Part shown: piece by piece, positions 4,959 through 13,257 of the stretch
Layout: each line of letters begins with the position of its first letter
How positions within the stretch are numbered: the first letter of the stretch is position 1
Assembly: GCA_049276515.1 (NCBI GenBank)
Contig: JBASWO010000178.1
Span: 1-13,257, forward strand
DNA length: 13,257 bases
DNA from: JAATFY01 sp049276515
Lineage (GTDB): Bacteria; Pseudomonadota; Alphaproteobacteria; UBA9219
Reading direction: 5' to 3'
The notes under the pieces: model-generated
The model's input: only the letters and a program-made list of their open reading frames with translations
Database searches by the model: none
Told to the model about the DNA's origin: nothing
Program-made: the position numbers and the translations under genes

Positions 4959-7853
4959 ATGAATGAGCCGAAAAAAGCCGATTACAAAGATACTGTTTTC
5001 CTGCCGAAAACCGACTTTCCCATGCGTGGCAGCTTGCCACAAAAAGAGCCGGAACTTCTCGCGCGCTGGAAGGCTATGGGCCTCTATGAGAAAATGCGTG
5101 AAGTCGCTAAGGGGCGGGAAAAATTTATCCTTCATGACGGCCCTCCTTACGCCAATGGTAATATTCATATTGGTCATGCGCTCAATAAAATTCTGAAAGA
5201 TGTTGTTGTTCGTAGCCATCAGATGTTGGGTTTTGATGCGCCTTACGTTCCGGGTTGGGATTGCCATGGTTTGCCGATTGAGTGGAAGATTGAAGAGCAA
5301 TACCGCGCCAAAGGACAAGATAAGGACGCTGTTGAAAAGCTACAGTTTCGTTCTGAGTGCCGTAATTTCGCGCAGCATTGGGTCAATGTGCAATCAGAAG
5401 AATTCCAACGTCTCGGTGTAACAGGGGATTGGGGGCATCCGTATCTGACGATGACCAAGAAAGCAGAAGCGCAGATTGTGCGTGAGATCCATAAATTTTT
5501 GCTCAATGGACTGCTTTATAAAGGTGTGAAACCTGTGATGTGGTCCGTGGTTGAAAAAACTGCACTCGCTGAAGCTGAAATTGAATATCAGGATCATAAG
5601 TCCACGACGCTGTGGGTTGGCTTCCCTGTTGTGAAGACAGAGAACAAAGCTCTTGAAGGTGCAAAAATTGTCATCTGGACAACAACACCTTGGACAATCC
5701 CCGCCAACCGCGCGATTGCTTTTGGCGGTTTTGACTATGCGCTTTTGCAAGTTGAAGAGGTGGCTGAAGGTGCTTTAGCAAAAGTCGGCGATAAGCTTGT
5801 TATTGCCGAAAGTCTGCAAGAGCAATTTGCGAAAGACACGAAAGTGAGCCGTTTTAAGGTATTGGCCACATTAAAGCATGAGGATTTGGCGGGAACAGTT
5901 GCGCATCATCCATTCCGCGGGCGCTCTGGATCTGAGGGGTATTTCGACTATGACGTGCCGCTTTATTTTGGCGAATTTGTTACAACCGACGCGGGTACAG
6001 GCTTTGTTCATATTGCGCCTGGCCATGGTGAAGACGATTTCAAACTTGGTCAGCACCATAAGATAAAGTTTGACGAGACTGTTGGCGATGATGGTCGCTA
6101 TTTGCCACGTGTTAAGGGTTTTGAGGGTCTTTATGTCTATAAACCCGATGGCAAAGTGGGTGAGGCGAATGGTGCTGTTATTAAGGCCTTGCTTGAAGCA
6201 AGCGCCCTTTTAGCCAAGCTCAATATTACACATAGCTATCCCCATTCATGGCGCTCTAAAGCACCGCTTATTTTCCGCACGACACCGCAATGGTTCATTG
6301 CGATGGATGAGAAAGCAAAGGGTCAAACCAAAACCTTACGCGAATTAGCGATGCAAGCGATTGGTGATACGGATTGGTATCCTGGCGCTGGTGAGAACCG
6401 TATTCGTGGCATGATTGAAAGCCGTCCGGATTGGTGCATCAGTCGTCAACGTGCGTGGGGTGTGCCCATTGCTTTGTTCGTCCATAAAGTAAGTGGCGAA
6501 GTTCTGAAAGACACAGCTGTGCTGGACCGTATTGCTGATGCCTTTGATAAAGAAGGTGCCGATGCATGGTACAGCAGATCGGCACAAGACTTCCTCGGCG
6601 CCTCATATAAAGCAGAGGACTATCATCAAATCTTCGATATTGTTGATGTGTGGTTTGAATCGGGAGCCACGCACGCTTTCTGTCTCAATCAAAAACTGGG
6701 TGCATCTGAATGGCCAGAATTGCAATGGCCGGCCTCTCTCTATCTCGAAGGCTCGGATCAGCATCGTGGTTGGTTCCATTCCTCTTTGCTGGAATCGTGT
6801 GGCACGATGGGGCGTGCGCCTTATGACAAAGTTTTGACGCATGGTTTTACGCTCGATGAGCAGGGCCGCAAGATGTCAAAATCGATGGGCAATGTTGTTG
6901 CTCCTCAAGATACTTATGAAAAAATGGGCGCCGATATCTTGCGCCTTTGGGTTGTCGCTTCGGATTACACCGAAGACTTACGTATTGGGCCTGAAATTCT
7001 CAAGCAGATGGGTGACCTTTACCGTCGTTTCCGTAATACGATGCGTTATCTGCTCGGCGCTCTGGATGGCATGAGTGTTCAAGAACAATTGCCTTATGCC
7101 GATATGCCTGAACTCGAAAAATGGGTTCTGCATCGTCTTCATGATATGGATGCGCTAATCCGCGCCGATATCCAGAAATTTGATTACAACCACATGCTGA
7201 CCGAATTACATAATTTCTGTAACAGTGATCTGTCGGCTTTCTATTTCGATGTGCGTAAAGACAGTCTTTATTGTGATCGTGCTGACAGTACGCGCCGTAG
7301 AGCCACGCGCACAGTTCTTGAGCATATCTTCAATCATTTAACGGCGTGGCTCGCACCTTTCCTTTGCTTTACCGCAGAAGAAGCTTATCTGATGCGGAAG
7401 GGGCAAACTGAGAGCAGCATTCACTTGCAGACTTTCCCATCCGTACCGAAAGACTGGAAAAATGAAGCTTTGGCTGAGAAATGGGAGCAAATCCGTAATC
7501 TGCGTCGTGTGGTTACGGGAGCTATGGAATTGGCTCGTAACGACAAAAAAATTGGCTCAAGCCTTCAGGCTCACCCTACTGTTTACATAAAGTCTGAGTA
7601 TAAAACTTTGTTGGAGTCGATTGATTTTGCTGAAGTTTCTATCAGCTCATCTCTGACGCTCATGACAAGCGCAGTACCCGATGGCGCTTTCACTTTAGCG
7701 GATGTTGAAGGTATTGGCGTTGTCGTCCAAATGGCAGCTGGTGCTAAGTGCGAACGCTGCTGGCAGGTCTTGCCAGAAGTGGGTAAGCAAAAACATACTG
7801 ATCTTTGTCTGCGGTGTGATGACGCCGTAACCAACAAGAAAGCTGCTGCATGA
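4959..7853 (+). CDS. ileS: Isoleucyl-tRNA synthetase
   Basis: 964-residue class I aminoacyl-tRNA synthetase that charges tRNA-Ile. The HIGH motif is exact at 70-73 within GPPYANGNIHIGH, and KMSKS is exact at 638-642. The CP1 editing domain that clears valyl-tRNA is intact by motif, with TTTPWTIPAN (241-250) and GTGFVHIAPGHGEDD (346-360). WCISRQRAWGVP marks the return to the Rossmann core. The C-terminal zinc finger has Cys931, Cys934, Cys950 and Cys953. The zinc finger and full length indicate the usual bacterial form rather than the eukaryote-like mupirocin-resistant form. The ATG at 4959 is preceded by AGGTG (4946-4950) with an 8-base spacer. The stop overlaps the lspA start as ATGA. Confidence 0.98.
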   Translation: MNEPKKADYKDTVFLPKTDFPMRGSLPQKEPELLARWKAMGLYEKMREVAKGREKFILHDGPPYANGNIHIGHALNKILKDVVVRSHQMLGFDAPYVPGWDCHGLPIEWKIEEQYRAKGQDKDAVEKLQFRSECRNFAQHWVNVQSEEFQRLGVTGDWGHPYLTMTKKAEAQIVREIHKFLLNGLLYKGVKPVMWSVVEKTALAEAEIEYQDHKSTTLWVGFPVVKTENKALEGAKIVIWTTTPWTIPANRAIAFGGFDYALLQVEEVAEGALAKVGDKLVIAESLQEQFAKDTKVSRFKVLATLKHEDLAGTVAHHPFRGRSGSEGYFDYDVPLYFGEFVTTDAGTGFVHIAPGHGEDDFKLGQHHKIKFDETVGDDGRYLPRVKGFEGLYVYKPDGKVGEANGAVIKALLEASALLAKLNITHSYPHSWRSKAPLIFRTTPQWFIAMDEKAKGQTKTLRELAMQAIGDTDWYPGAGENRIRGMIESRPDWCISRQRAWGVPIALFVHKVSGEVLKDTAVLDRIADAFDKEGADAWYSRSAQDFLGASYKAEDYHQIFDIVDVWFESGATHAFCLNQKLGASEWPELQWPASLYLEGSDQHRGWFHSSLLESCGTMGRAPYDKVLTHGFTLDEQGRKMSKSMGNVVAPQDTYEKMGADILRLWVVASDYTEDLRIGPEILKQMGDLYRRFRNTMRYLLGALDGMSVQEQLPYADMPELEKWVLHRLHDMDALIRADIQKFDYNHMLTELHNFCNSDLSAFYFDVRKDSLYCDRADSTRRRATRTVLEHIFNHLTAWLAPFLCFTAEEAYLMRKGQTESSIHLQTFPSVPKDWKNEALAEKWEQIRNLRRVVTGAMELARNDKKIGSSLQAHPTVYIKSEYKTLLESIDFAEVSISSSLTLMTSAVPDGAFTLADVEGIGVVVQMAAGAKCERCWQVLPEVGKQKHTDLCLRCDDAVTNKKAAA

Positions 7854-8326
7854 TCGCGCATCGTCGCTTTACCATGGCTCTTTATCTAATGGCCCTTGTT
7901 GTGCTGGTTGATCAGCTCACAAAATGGTGGGCGATGGGTCAGGTGATACAGCCTCCACATTACGTCATCGTCAATTCCTTCTTCAATTTGGTTCTGGTCT
8001 GGAATAAGGGCATTACCTTTGGGTTGTTCAGTAAGTTCGACCATATGTATGTGTCTTACTTTCTGATTGTTGTAGCCGCCGTTATTATTGGACTGCTGGG
8101 CCGCTGGTTATGGCGCACCTCAAGCATGAAGGTTTCATTTGGTCTCGCCATGGTTATGGGTGGCGCTATCGGTAACGTTATTGACCGTGTGCGCTATGGC
8201 GCGGTGTTTGATTTCCTTGATTTCTACTATCGTGACTATCACTGGTATGCCTTTAATATAGCTGATGCTGCTATTGTTGTGGGTGTTGGCCTCTTGTTGC
8301 TGGATAGTCTGGTCAGAGGGCGTTAA
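7850..8326 (+). CDS. lspA: Lipoprotein signal peptidase (signal peptidase II)
   Basis: 158-residue inner-membrane aspartyl peptidase that cuts the signal peptide from diacylated prolipoproteins before the lipid-bearing cysteine. Catalytic aspartates are Asp112 in GNVIDRVRYG and Asp139 in YAFNIADAAIVVG. The conserved DQLTK (21-25) and NLVLVWNKGITFGLF (46-60) blocks are present. Four hydrophobic segments fit the family topology, at roughly 8-27, 68-88, 96-111 and 136-152. Its ATG overlaps the ileS stop as ATGA, so translation is probably coupled. The ileS-lspA order is widespread in bacteria. The gene directly downstream encodes a lipoprotein that should be one of its substrates. Confidence 0.96.
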   Translation: MIAHRRFTMALYLMALVVLVDQLTKWWAMGQVIQPPHYVIVNSFFNLVLVWNKGITFGLFSKFDHMYVSYFLIVVAAVIIGLLGRWLWRTSSMKVSFGLAMVMGGAIGNVIDRVRYGAVFDFLDFYYRDYHWYAFNIADAAIVVGVGLLLLDSLVRGR

Positions 8327-8389
8327 AAAGGGTAAGAATCTCTGCCACCCCGGCATATTATTGCCAAAATTGCCAACCAAGGTATCGGA

Positions 8390-8935
8390 ATGACATCACT
8401 ACGCTTGATTATGGTTTTAGGTATTGCCGCGATCAGCCTTTCTGCCTGCGGCTCTGTACGCGAAAGTTTGGGTTTGGGTCGTAACCCACCTGACGAGTTT
8501 GCGGTAGCAGATCGCCCGCCTTTGTCGATGCCGCCTGATTTTGGTTTGCGTGCCCCCCAACCAGGCGCGCCGCGTCCGCAAGATATCAATTTATCAAAGC
8601 GTGCGAGTGACGCCTTGTTTGGACCTGATGGTAAGGTTGTTGATACAACGGACCTGTCACCTGCTGAAAAAGCTCTGCTTGAAACGACAGGTGCAGCTAA
8701 GGCTGATCCTAATATCCGTGAAGTGGTTGACCGCGAAGCGGCTGAGAAAGTTGTGGGTTCCGAGCATCTTATTGATGAAATTCTTTGGTGGAGAGAACCA
8801 CCTAAGCCCGGCACCGTCGTTGATCCTGTCAAGGAAGCTGAGCGTATTAAAGAAGCAAAAGATAAGGGCGAAGCGCTCACGAAGACAGCAACTCCTATTA
8901 TTGAGAAGAAAAAGACGGGCTGGCTCGGACTCTAA
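8390..8935 (+). CDS. bamF: BamF-like outer-membrane assembly lipoprotein (DUF3035)
   Basis: 181-residue lipoprotein. The signal peptide (1-19) ends in the lipobox LSAC with Cys20 as the lipidated residue and Gly at +2. Asp is absent at +2, which agrees with outer-membrane sorting. The proline-rich segment 31-64 contains PPDEFAVADRPPL and MPPDFGLR, the pattern I associate with DUF3035, described as BamF, an alphaproteobacterial BAM-complex subunit that helps insert beta-barrel proteins. The middle part (about 86-135) is mildly helical and the tail is lysine-rich, ending KKTGWLGL. AAGG at 8379-8382 gives a well-spaced ribosome binding site. A 63-base gap separates it from lspA, with TATTAT at 8356-8361 but no good -35. 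The next gene starts inside its stop codon (TAATG). The lipoprotein call is sure; the BamF assignment is from recalled motif and context. Confidence 0.82.
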   Translation: MTSLRLIMVLGIAAISLSACGSVRESLGLGRNPPDEFAVADRPPLSMPPDFGLRAPQPGAPRPQDINLSKRASDALFGPDGKVVDTTDLSPAEKALLETTGAAKADPNIREVVDREAAEKVVGSEHLIDEILWWREPPKPGTVVDPVKEAERIKEAKDKGEALTKTATPIIEKKKTGWLGL

Positions 8936-10278
8936 TGTTACGTGCCCTCCTTTTAGGCTGTGTACTGGTTTTTCCCGTCACAGTGCATGCTGCCGTTTTT
9001 TATCCGACCAGTTACACGCTTGATAATGGCCTGCAATTGATTGTGGTGCCCAATCATTTGGCGCCGGCCGTCAATCAAATGGTTTGGTACAAAGTGGGCT
9101 CTGGTGACGAAGATAAAGGCAAAACAGGCCTTGCTCACTATCTTGAACATCTCATGTTTCGTGGCACCACAAGCATGGCGCCTGGTGAATTTAGTAAAAT
9201 GATTGCGGCCCAAGGCGGCAACGACAATGCCTTTACCTCCTATGATTATACGGCCTATCACGAGACGGTTGCTGCCGATCGCTTGCCTATGATCATGCAG
9301 ATGGAGGCTGATCGGATGCAAAACCTGGTTATTAAACCAGAAACAGCTCTGCCTGAGCTGAATGTTGTTTTGAGCGAGCGTCAGCAGCGCACTGATAATA
9401 GTCCGACGGGGCGTTTTTCAGAAAAAGTTCGTAGCCTTTTATTGCCAAACCATCCCTATGGCGCTCCGGTCATTGGTTGGAAGACAGAAATTGAAAAGCT
9501 TGATGCCGCTAAAGCTGCAGAATTTTATCAGCGTCACTATGCCCCCAATAACGCCGTTGTTGTTGTCTCCGGCGATGTGACACCTGAAGAAGTCAAAGGT
9601 ATTGCGCTTGCAACGTTTGGCAAAGTAGCACCGCGCGACATACCTAAACGCAAAAAAATTGCGAGCGTTCCTGTCAATAAACAGAAATCCTTTTCTATGG
9701 TGGATGCACGCGTGCAGCAGCCACAACTTGTCTTCAATGCTGTTGTGCCGTCCTATACGACACAAAAGAAGGGTGAAGCTTACGCCTATGAAGTCTTGGC
9801 GCAAACATTGGGTGGTGGCGAGGTGGGTGTTTTATATCGTCATTTGGTTAAAGTAGAAGGTCTCGCCAGCGGCGTTGATGCTGGCTATGACGGCGATGCG
9901 CGCGGCGATGCTATATTCAGCATTGGACTGACACCCAATCCTGGAAAAGATATCAAGCAATTAGAAAAAGCATTACGTAAGGAATTAAAGCGTCTCGCAG
10001 AAAGCGGCATTGATGATGCGACCATCGTTAGTGCGCGTGAGCGCTTAAAGCGTGCGGCCATATTTGCGCGCGATAGTCTCATGATGCCCGGCTATTCCTT
10101 TGGGATGGCGCTTGCAACAGGGGGTACAGTTGAGGATGTCGAGGCATGGCCTGAGCGTATTGAAGCTGTGACGCCCAAGGATGTAAATGCAGCCCTCAAA
10201 AGCTTGATCGCAAATCCGCGTCATATCATGGCATCTCTTTTGCCAGATCCTAAGGCAAGTGAGGCACACAAAAAATGA
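8935..10278 (+). CDS. Exported M16 zinc peptidase (catalytic subunit)
   Basis: 447-residue member of the pitrilysin/insulinase-like M16 family, subfamily B by size. The inverted zinc motif HYLEH occupies His68, Glu71 and His72, and the third ligand is probably Glu148 in VLSERQQ, about 76 residues on, as the family requires. A signal peptide with cleavage near AHA-AVF (19-20) predicts a periplasmic protein. FPVTVHAA precedes the mature start, and the mature protein opens with the typical TLDNGLQLIVVPN. The C-terminal half repeats the M16 fold (about 235-447). The start overlaps the bamF stop by one base (TAATG), with only a weak upstream GG, so translation is likely coupled. It probably pairs with the next gene product. 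A role in degrading small peptides or misfolded envelope proteins is inference. Confidence 0.92.
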   Translation: MLRALLLGCVLVFPVTVHAAVFYPTSYTLDNGLQLIVVPNHLAPAVNQMVWYKVGSGDEDKGKTGLAHYLEHLMFRGTTSMAPGEFSKMIAAQGGNDNAFTSYDYTAYHETVAADRLPMIMQMEADRMQNLVIKPETALPELNVVLSERQQRTDNSPTGRFSEKVRSLLLPNHPYGAPVIGWKTEIEKLDAAKAAEFYQRHYAPNNAVVVVSGDVTPEEVKGIALATFGKVAPRDIPKRKKIASVPVNKQKSFSMVDARVQQPQLVFNAVVPSYTTQKKGEAYAYEVLAQTLGGGEVGVLYRHLVKVEGLASGVDAGYDGDARGDAIFSIGLTPNPGKDIKQLEKALRKELKRLAESGIDDATIVSARERLKRAAIFARDSLMMPGYSFGMALATGGTVEDVEAWPERIEAVTPKDVNAALKSLIANPRHIMASLLPDPKASEAHKK

Positions 10279-11609
10279 GATTAGTCTCCTTACTCATTCT
10301 CATGATGACGCTGCTCATTGTGCCAGCCTATGCCACGACAATTCAAGAAGTCGAAAGTAAGGGCGGTATTAAAGCCTGGTTGGTTGAAGATCATAAATTG
10401 CCTTTAATCTCTATTCACTTCGCTTTTCGAGGTGGTGTCGAGCAAGATCCGGTTGAAAAGCAAGGTCTCACAAATTTGACCGTTGAGCTTTTGACGGCAG
10501 GAGCGGGGCCCTATGATGCTTCCGCCTTTCAGCAGCAGATGGCTGATTATTCGATCAATATAAGTTTTACTGCAGGGCGCGACGCCATTTATGGTGGTGC
10601 AAAAGGACTAAGCAAAGATAAGGATAAAATTGCAGAACTCTTACGATTAGCTCTTACAGAACCTCGTTTTGCAGCAGACGATATTGAGCGCCTTCGTAAC
10701 CAGCAATTGGCGGCCTTGCGTATGCAATTAGGAAGTTCCGACTGGCAATCTCGTTATGCCCTTTTTCAACATATTTTTGCTCATCACCCCTACGGCGCGC
10801 GACGTCTAGGCTCAACCGCAACATTGGCTTCACTCACACGCGAAGATATTAAAAACTTTGCAACGGATCATCTCGCGCGCGACAATCTAACCGTTGCTGT
10901 GGCTGGTGATATAACGCCTGAGGAATTAGCCTCATTTCTAGATGCTATTTTTGGTGTGGTTCCAGCTCAGGCTAAGCTGGCCGTTATTCCTGAACTCACT
11001 TTATCTGCAGAACCGGCTACTATTCTCGTGCCACGTGAAGGAACGCAAACCCAATTGCTTTTTGCAATGCCTGGCCCCAAGCGCAATGATCCTGATTGGT
11101 ATGCTGCCGAAATCACCAATTACATCTTGGGTGGCGGCGGGTTTGCCTCGCGCCTTATGCATGAAGTGCGCGATAAAGCGGGACTTACCTATGGTATTGG
11201 CACGGATTTATCACCTATGGATTTTGGGGCCGTTATTATAGGTGAGGCTTCAACCGATAATGATAAAACGGCCGAAGCGTGGAAGATCACGCTTGCCACC
11301 ATGCGTAGCTTTTATAAGGATGGGGCAACCGAGAAGGACATCAACGCCGCTAAGGACTATCTAACAGGGGCTACGCCACTTGCTATGACGTCGACTGATA
11401 AAATTGCTGCTGTACTCGTTGAGATGCAGCTTGAAAATCTCGGACGCGATTATCTTGATCGTCGCCCAACATTGTTGCGCCAAGTGACGGCTGAAGATAT
11501 TCGGCGAGTGATTACAAAATGGTTTAACCCCGATAAACTCAATCTCAGCATGGTCGGTAAGCCTGAAGGTATTCAGCCGACCCAAACACGCGAATTGGTG
11601 GCCAACTGA
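10275..11609 (+). CDS. Exported M16 peptidase paralogue without zinc site (partner subunit)
   Basis: 444-residue M16 family protein with a signal peptide ending AYA-TT (about 20). Where the preceding protein has GLAHYLEH, this one has GLTNLTVE (64-71): both histidines and the glutamate are gone, so it cannot bind zinc there. The C-terminal block GGGGFASRLMHEVRDKAGL (286-304), then TYG, keeps an Arg-Tyr pair (about Arg299 and Tyr306) of the kind conserved in non-catalytic M16B subunits for substrate binding. The domain pattern therefore fits a heterodimer of one zinc-bearing and one inactive subunit. It overlaps the upstream gene as ATGA, with GAGG at 10261-10264 as ribosome binding site. Its stop overlaps the pgi start (TGATG), so stoichiometric co-expression of the pair is likely. 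Confidence 0.92.
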   Translation: MRLVSLLILMMTLLIVPAYATTIQEVESKGGIKAWLVEDHKLPLISIHFAFRGGVEQDPVEKQGLTNLTVELLTAGAGPYDASAFQQQMADYSINISFTAGRDAIYGGAKGLSKDKDKIAELLRLALTEPRFAADDIERLRNQQLAALRMQLGSSDWQSRYALFQHIFAHHPYGARRLGSTATLASLTREDIKNFATDHLARDNLTVAVAGDITPEELASFLDAIFGVVPAQAKLAVIPELTLSAEPATILVPREGTQTQLLFAMPGPKRNDPDWYAAEITNYILGGGGFASRLMHEVRDKAGLTYGIGTDLSPMDFGAVIIGEASTDNDKTAEAWKITLATMRSFYKDGATEKDINAAKDYLTGATPLAMTSTDKIAAVLVEMQLENLGRDYLDRRPTLLRQVTAEDIRRVITKWFNPDKLNLSMVGKPEGIQPTQTRELVAN

Positions 11610-13189
11610 TGGTTGTTTCCCTTAAAGAAAGCCCGGCTTGGCAGGCGCTTCTCAAACATAGAGACGATCTCAAAGCTCAATCGCTTGGTGATTTGGTTTT
11701 GCAGGACGCTGCACGTCTTGAAATGTGCGACGTTGCCTGCGAAGGCTTGCATTTCAATTATGCTTTTCAACGAACGACATCCAAAACAATTGAGCTTTTA
11801 GTAAGGTTGGCAGAGCAGCAATCTCTTGATGCTATGCGCGCACGTATGTTCCGCGGTGACAAAATTAATGCCACCGAAAATCGTGCGGTTTTGCATGTGG
11901 CGCTGCGCACTAAAAACAAAGAGGCGCTTTTAGTTGATGGCCGTAATGTCTTAGAAGATATTCAAGCCGTACACGAGAAAATGGCGCGATTTACGAGTGA
12001 TGTGCGCTCAGGCCAATGGAAGGGTGTTACGAATAAGCCTATCCGCCATATCGTCAATATCGGGATTGGGGGTTCAGATTTAGGCCCACGCTTGGCTGTG
12101 AATGCCCTGGTGTCAGACGCCTCCAACCTCACAACTCATTTTGTTGCGAATATTGATGCTTTTGATTTGGTGTCGACCCTTAAAGCTTTAGATCCTGCCG
12201 AAACGCTGTTTGTCGTCGTTTCTAAAACATTCACGACCCAAGAAACTTTGGCCAATGCTCGTTTAGCGCGGCAATGGCTAACAGCAGCTCTCGGAGATCA
12301 AGCAGTTGCACAACACTTCGTTGCAGTTTCAACGAATGCGGTAGAAGTCGAAAAATTTGGTATCAGTCCTGACAATATATTTCCGATGTGGGATTGGGTA
12401 GGCGGTCGCTATAGCCTTTGGTCGGCGGTTGGCTTGAGTGTTGCTCTTGCTCTGGGCATGGATCATTTCAAAAAACTATGTGATGGCGCTGCCGTAATGG
12501 ACGAGCATTTCCGCAATGCGCCTTTAGATAAGAATATCCCTGTCCTTATGGCGTTGCTTGGCGTTTGGAACCGTAATTTTTGGGATGCGCCAGCGTTGGC
12601 GATCCTTTCTTACAGTGAACGCTTACGTGATTTGCCGCGCTATCTTCAGCAATTGGATATGGAAAGTAACGGTAAGTCTATAACACGCGATGGTCGAACT
12701 GTTGATTATGCAACGGGTCCGATTATTTTTGGGGAGTGTGGGACTGTTGGCCAACATAGTTTTCACCAATGGTTACATCAAGGTTTTGAATGCGTGCCCG
12801 CTGATTTTATTGGCATCGTCTCTGATGATTTAAAGCAACCCGAACATCACCGCGCTTTGCTGACCAATATGATGGCGCAGGCAGGTGCTTTAGCTTTTGG
12901 TCAGCAGCAAACAACGTCACCCTTTGATCGCTATGCGGGTAATCGCCCAAGCAATGTCATCACACTCGATAAACTTGATCCCTATCATTTAGGTTTGTTG
13001 CTGGCTCTTTATGAGCATAAAGTTTTTACACAAGGTGTGATCTGGAACATCAATTCTTTCGACCAACCTGGGGTCGAGCTGGGTAAGGCGATGGCCAAAG
13101 GTCTTGAGGCAGCCGCCCAGCCTCAGGACAAATCGCGCTCTTTTGTCGCCTCCTTTTTTAGCAAGATCACTTCAATTTCGAAGAAATAG
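11609..13189 (+). CDS. pgi: Glucose-6-phosphate isomerase
   Basis: 526-residue cytoplasmic enzyme interconverting glucose 6-phosphate and fructose 6-phosphate in glycolysis and gluconeogenesis. Signature blocks are IGIGGSDLGPR (151-161), the phosphate-binding SKTFTTQET (205-213), the first PGI signature around DWVGGRYSLWSAVGLS (262-277) and the second, GVIWNINSFDQPGVELGK (476-493). Catalytic residues by family comparison are Glu352 in MESNGK, His383 in GQHSFHQ and Lys493. Length is slightly under the E. coli enzyme (549). The ATG overlaps the preceding stop by one base (TGATG), with GGTGG 7 bases upstream, so a metabolic gene is co-translated at the end of an envelope operon. The C-terminal tail (about 505-526) is polar and poorly conserved. 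Confidence 0.97.
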   Translation: MVVSLKESPAWQALLKHRDDLKAQSLGDLVLQDAARLEMCDVACEGLHFNYAFQRTTSKTIELLVRLAEQQSLDAMRARMFRGDKINATENRAVLHVALRTKNKEALLVDGRNVLEDIQAVHEKMARFTSDVRSGQWKGVTNKPIRHIVNIGIGGSDLGPRLAVNALVSDASNLTTHFVANIDAFDLVSTLKALDPAETLFVVVSKTFTTQETLANARLARQWLTAALGDQAVAQHFVAVSTNAVEVEKFGISPDNIFPMWDWVGGRYSLWSAVGLSVALALGMDHFKKLCDGAAVMDEHFRNAPLDKNIPVLMALLGVWNRNFWDAPALAILSYSERLRDLPRYLQQLDMESNGKSITRDGRTVDYATGPIIFGECGTVGQHSFHQWLHQGFECVPADFIGIVSDDLKQPEHHRALLTNMMAQAGALAFGQQQTTSPFDRYAGNRPSNVITLDKLDPYHLGLLLALYEHKVFTQGVIWNINSFDQPGVELGKAMAKGLEAAAQPQDKSRSFVASFFSKITSISKK

Positions 13190-13257
13190 AAGGTAAATCA
13201 AGCGATTAGGTCTTTAATCGTAAGGATTCGTTAAAAATTCATTGTCAAGGTGTACTC
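13190..13257. other. Region after pgi: small inverted repeat and possible start of the next leader
   Basis: Sixty-eight bases to the window edge with no open frame I would call. CGATTA (13203-13208) and TAATCG (13215-13220) form a perfect 6-base hairpin with a 6-base loop, but no T run follows, so it is a weak terminator candidate for the operon. An A/T-rich stretch (13231-13240) and AAGG at 13247-13250 near the edge could be the promoter and ribosome binding site of a further plus-strand gene starting just outside. Confidence 0.3.

Noticed and set aside
5394..5750. 118-codon reverse-strand open frame inside ileS
   Set aside because: It lies wholly inside the highly conserved catalytic and editing part of ileS, with no ribosome binding site or recognisable domain.
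8361..8376. Short direct repeat TTGCCAA twice, 9 bases apart, before bamF
   Set aside because: Only two copies of seven bases in a short A/C-rich gap; not enough to call an operator.
8323..8880. 185-codon reverse-strand open frame opposite bamF
   Set aside because: Its Ser/Pro/Arg-rich translation shows no domain. bamF has a lipobox, a ribosome binding site and operon context on the other strand.

Overview
The window looks like a stretch of alphaproteobacterial chromosome of moderate GC content (judged by eye). The best lineage marker is a small lipoprotein at 8390-8935 with the features of BamF (DUF3035), a BAM-complex subunit known from Alphaproteobacteria. It lies between lspA and a pair of M16 peptidase genes. 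I cannot name the genus. No mobile element, CRISPR array, tRNA or rRNA is visible, coding density is very high, and no gap exceeds about 70 bases.

Left part (1-3892). A PilT/DotB-type secretion ATPase (27-1061) overlaps by ATGA the end of an upstream frame that enters from outside the window. It converges, with a 4-base overlap, on a reverse-strand gene for an orotate-phosphoribosyltransferase-like protein with a degraded PRPP loop (1058-1972). That gene is divergent from an LD-carboxypeptidase gene, ldcA (2038-2964). ldcA in turn converges, with an 8-base overlap, on a reverse-strand alpha/beta hydrolase of the lysophospholipase type (2957-3892). A 28-base near-palindrome covers both stop codons at that second convergent junction and could end transcription in both directions.

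Right part (3950-13189). ribF (FMN/FAD synthesis) and ileS (isoleucyl-tRNA synthetase) are followed by a tight same-strand run: lspA, bamF, an active M16 peptidase, an M16 paralogue lacking the zinc motif, and pgi. Junctions in the run are overlaps of 1 or 4 bases, except for 63 bases before bamF. ribF and ileS each have a candidate promoter with the same TTGTGA -35 hexamer. The ribF start is unusual: an in-frame stop lies 3 bases upstream of the ATG, there is no proper Shine-Dalgarno, and a candidate -10 box sits about 5 bases before the ATG.

How the genes fit together: LspA trims diacylated prolipoproteins, and the next gene encodes a lipoprotein that should be its substrate and is expected to work in outer-membrane protein assembly. 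The two exported M16 proteins probably form a periplasmic heterodimeric peptidase. The centre of the operon is therefore about envelope biogenesis and clean-up, flanked by housekeeping genes (ribF, ileS, pgi). I see no clearly novel defence or mobile system. The points most worth a second look are the ribF leader, the degenerate phosphoribosyltransferase-like protein and the lone secretion ATPase at the left edge.
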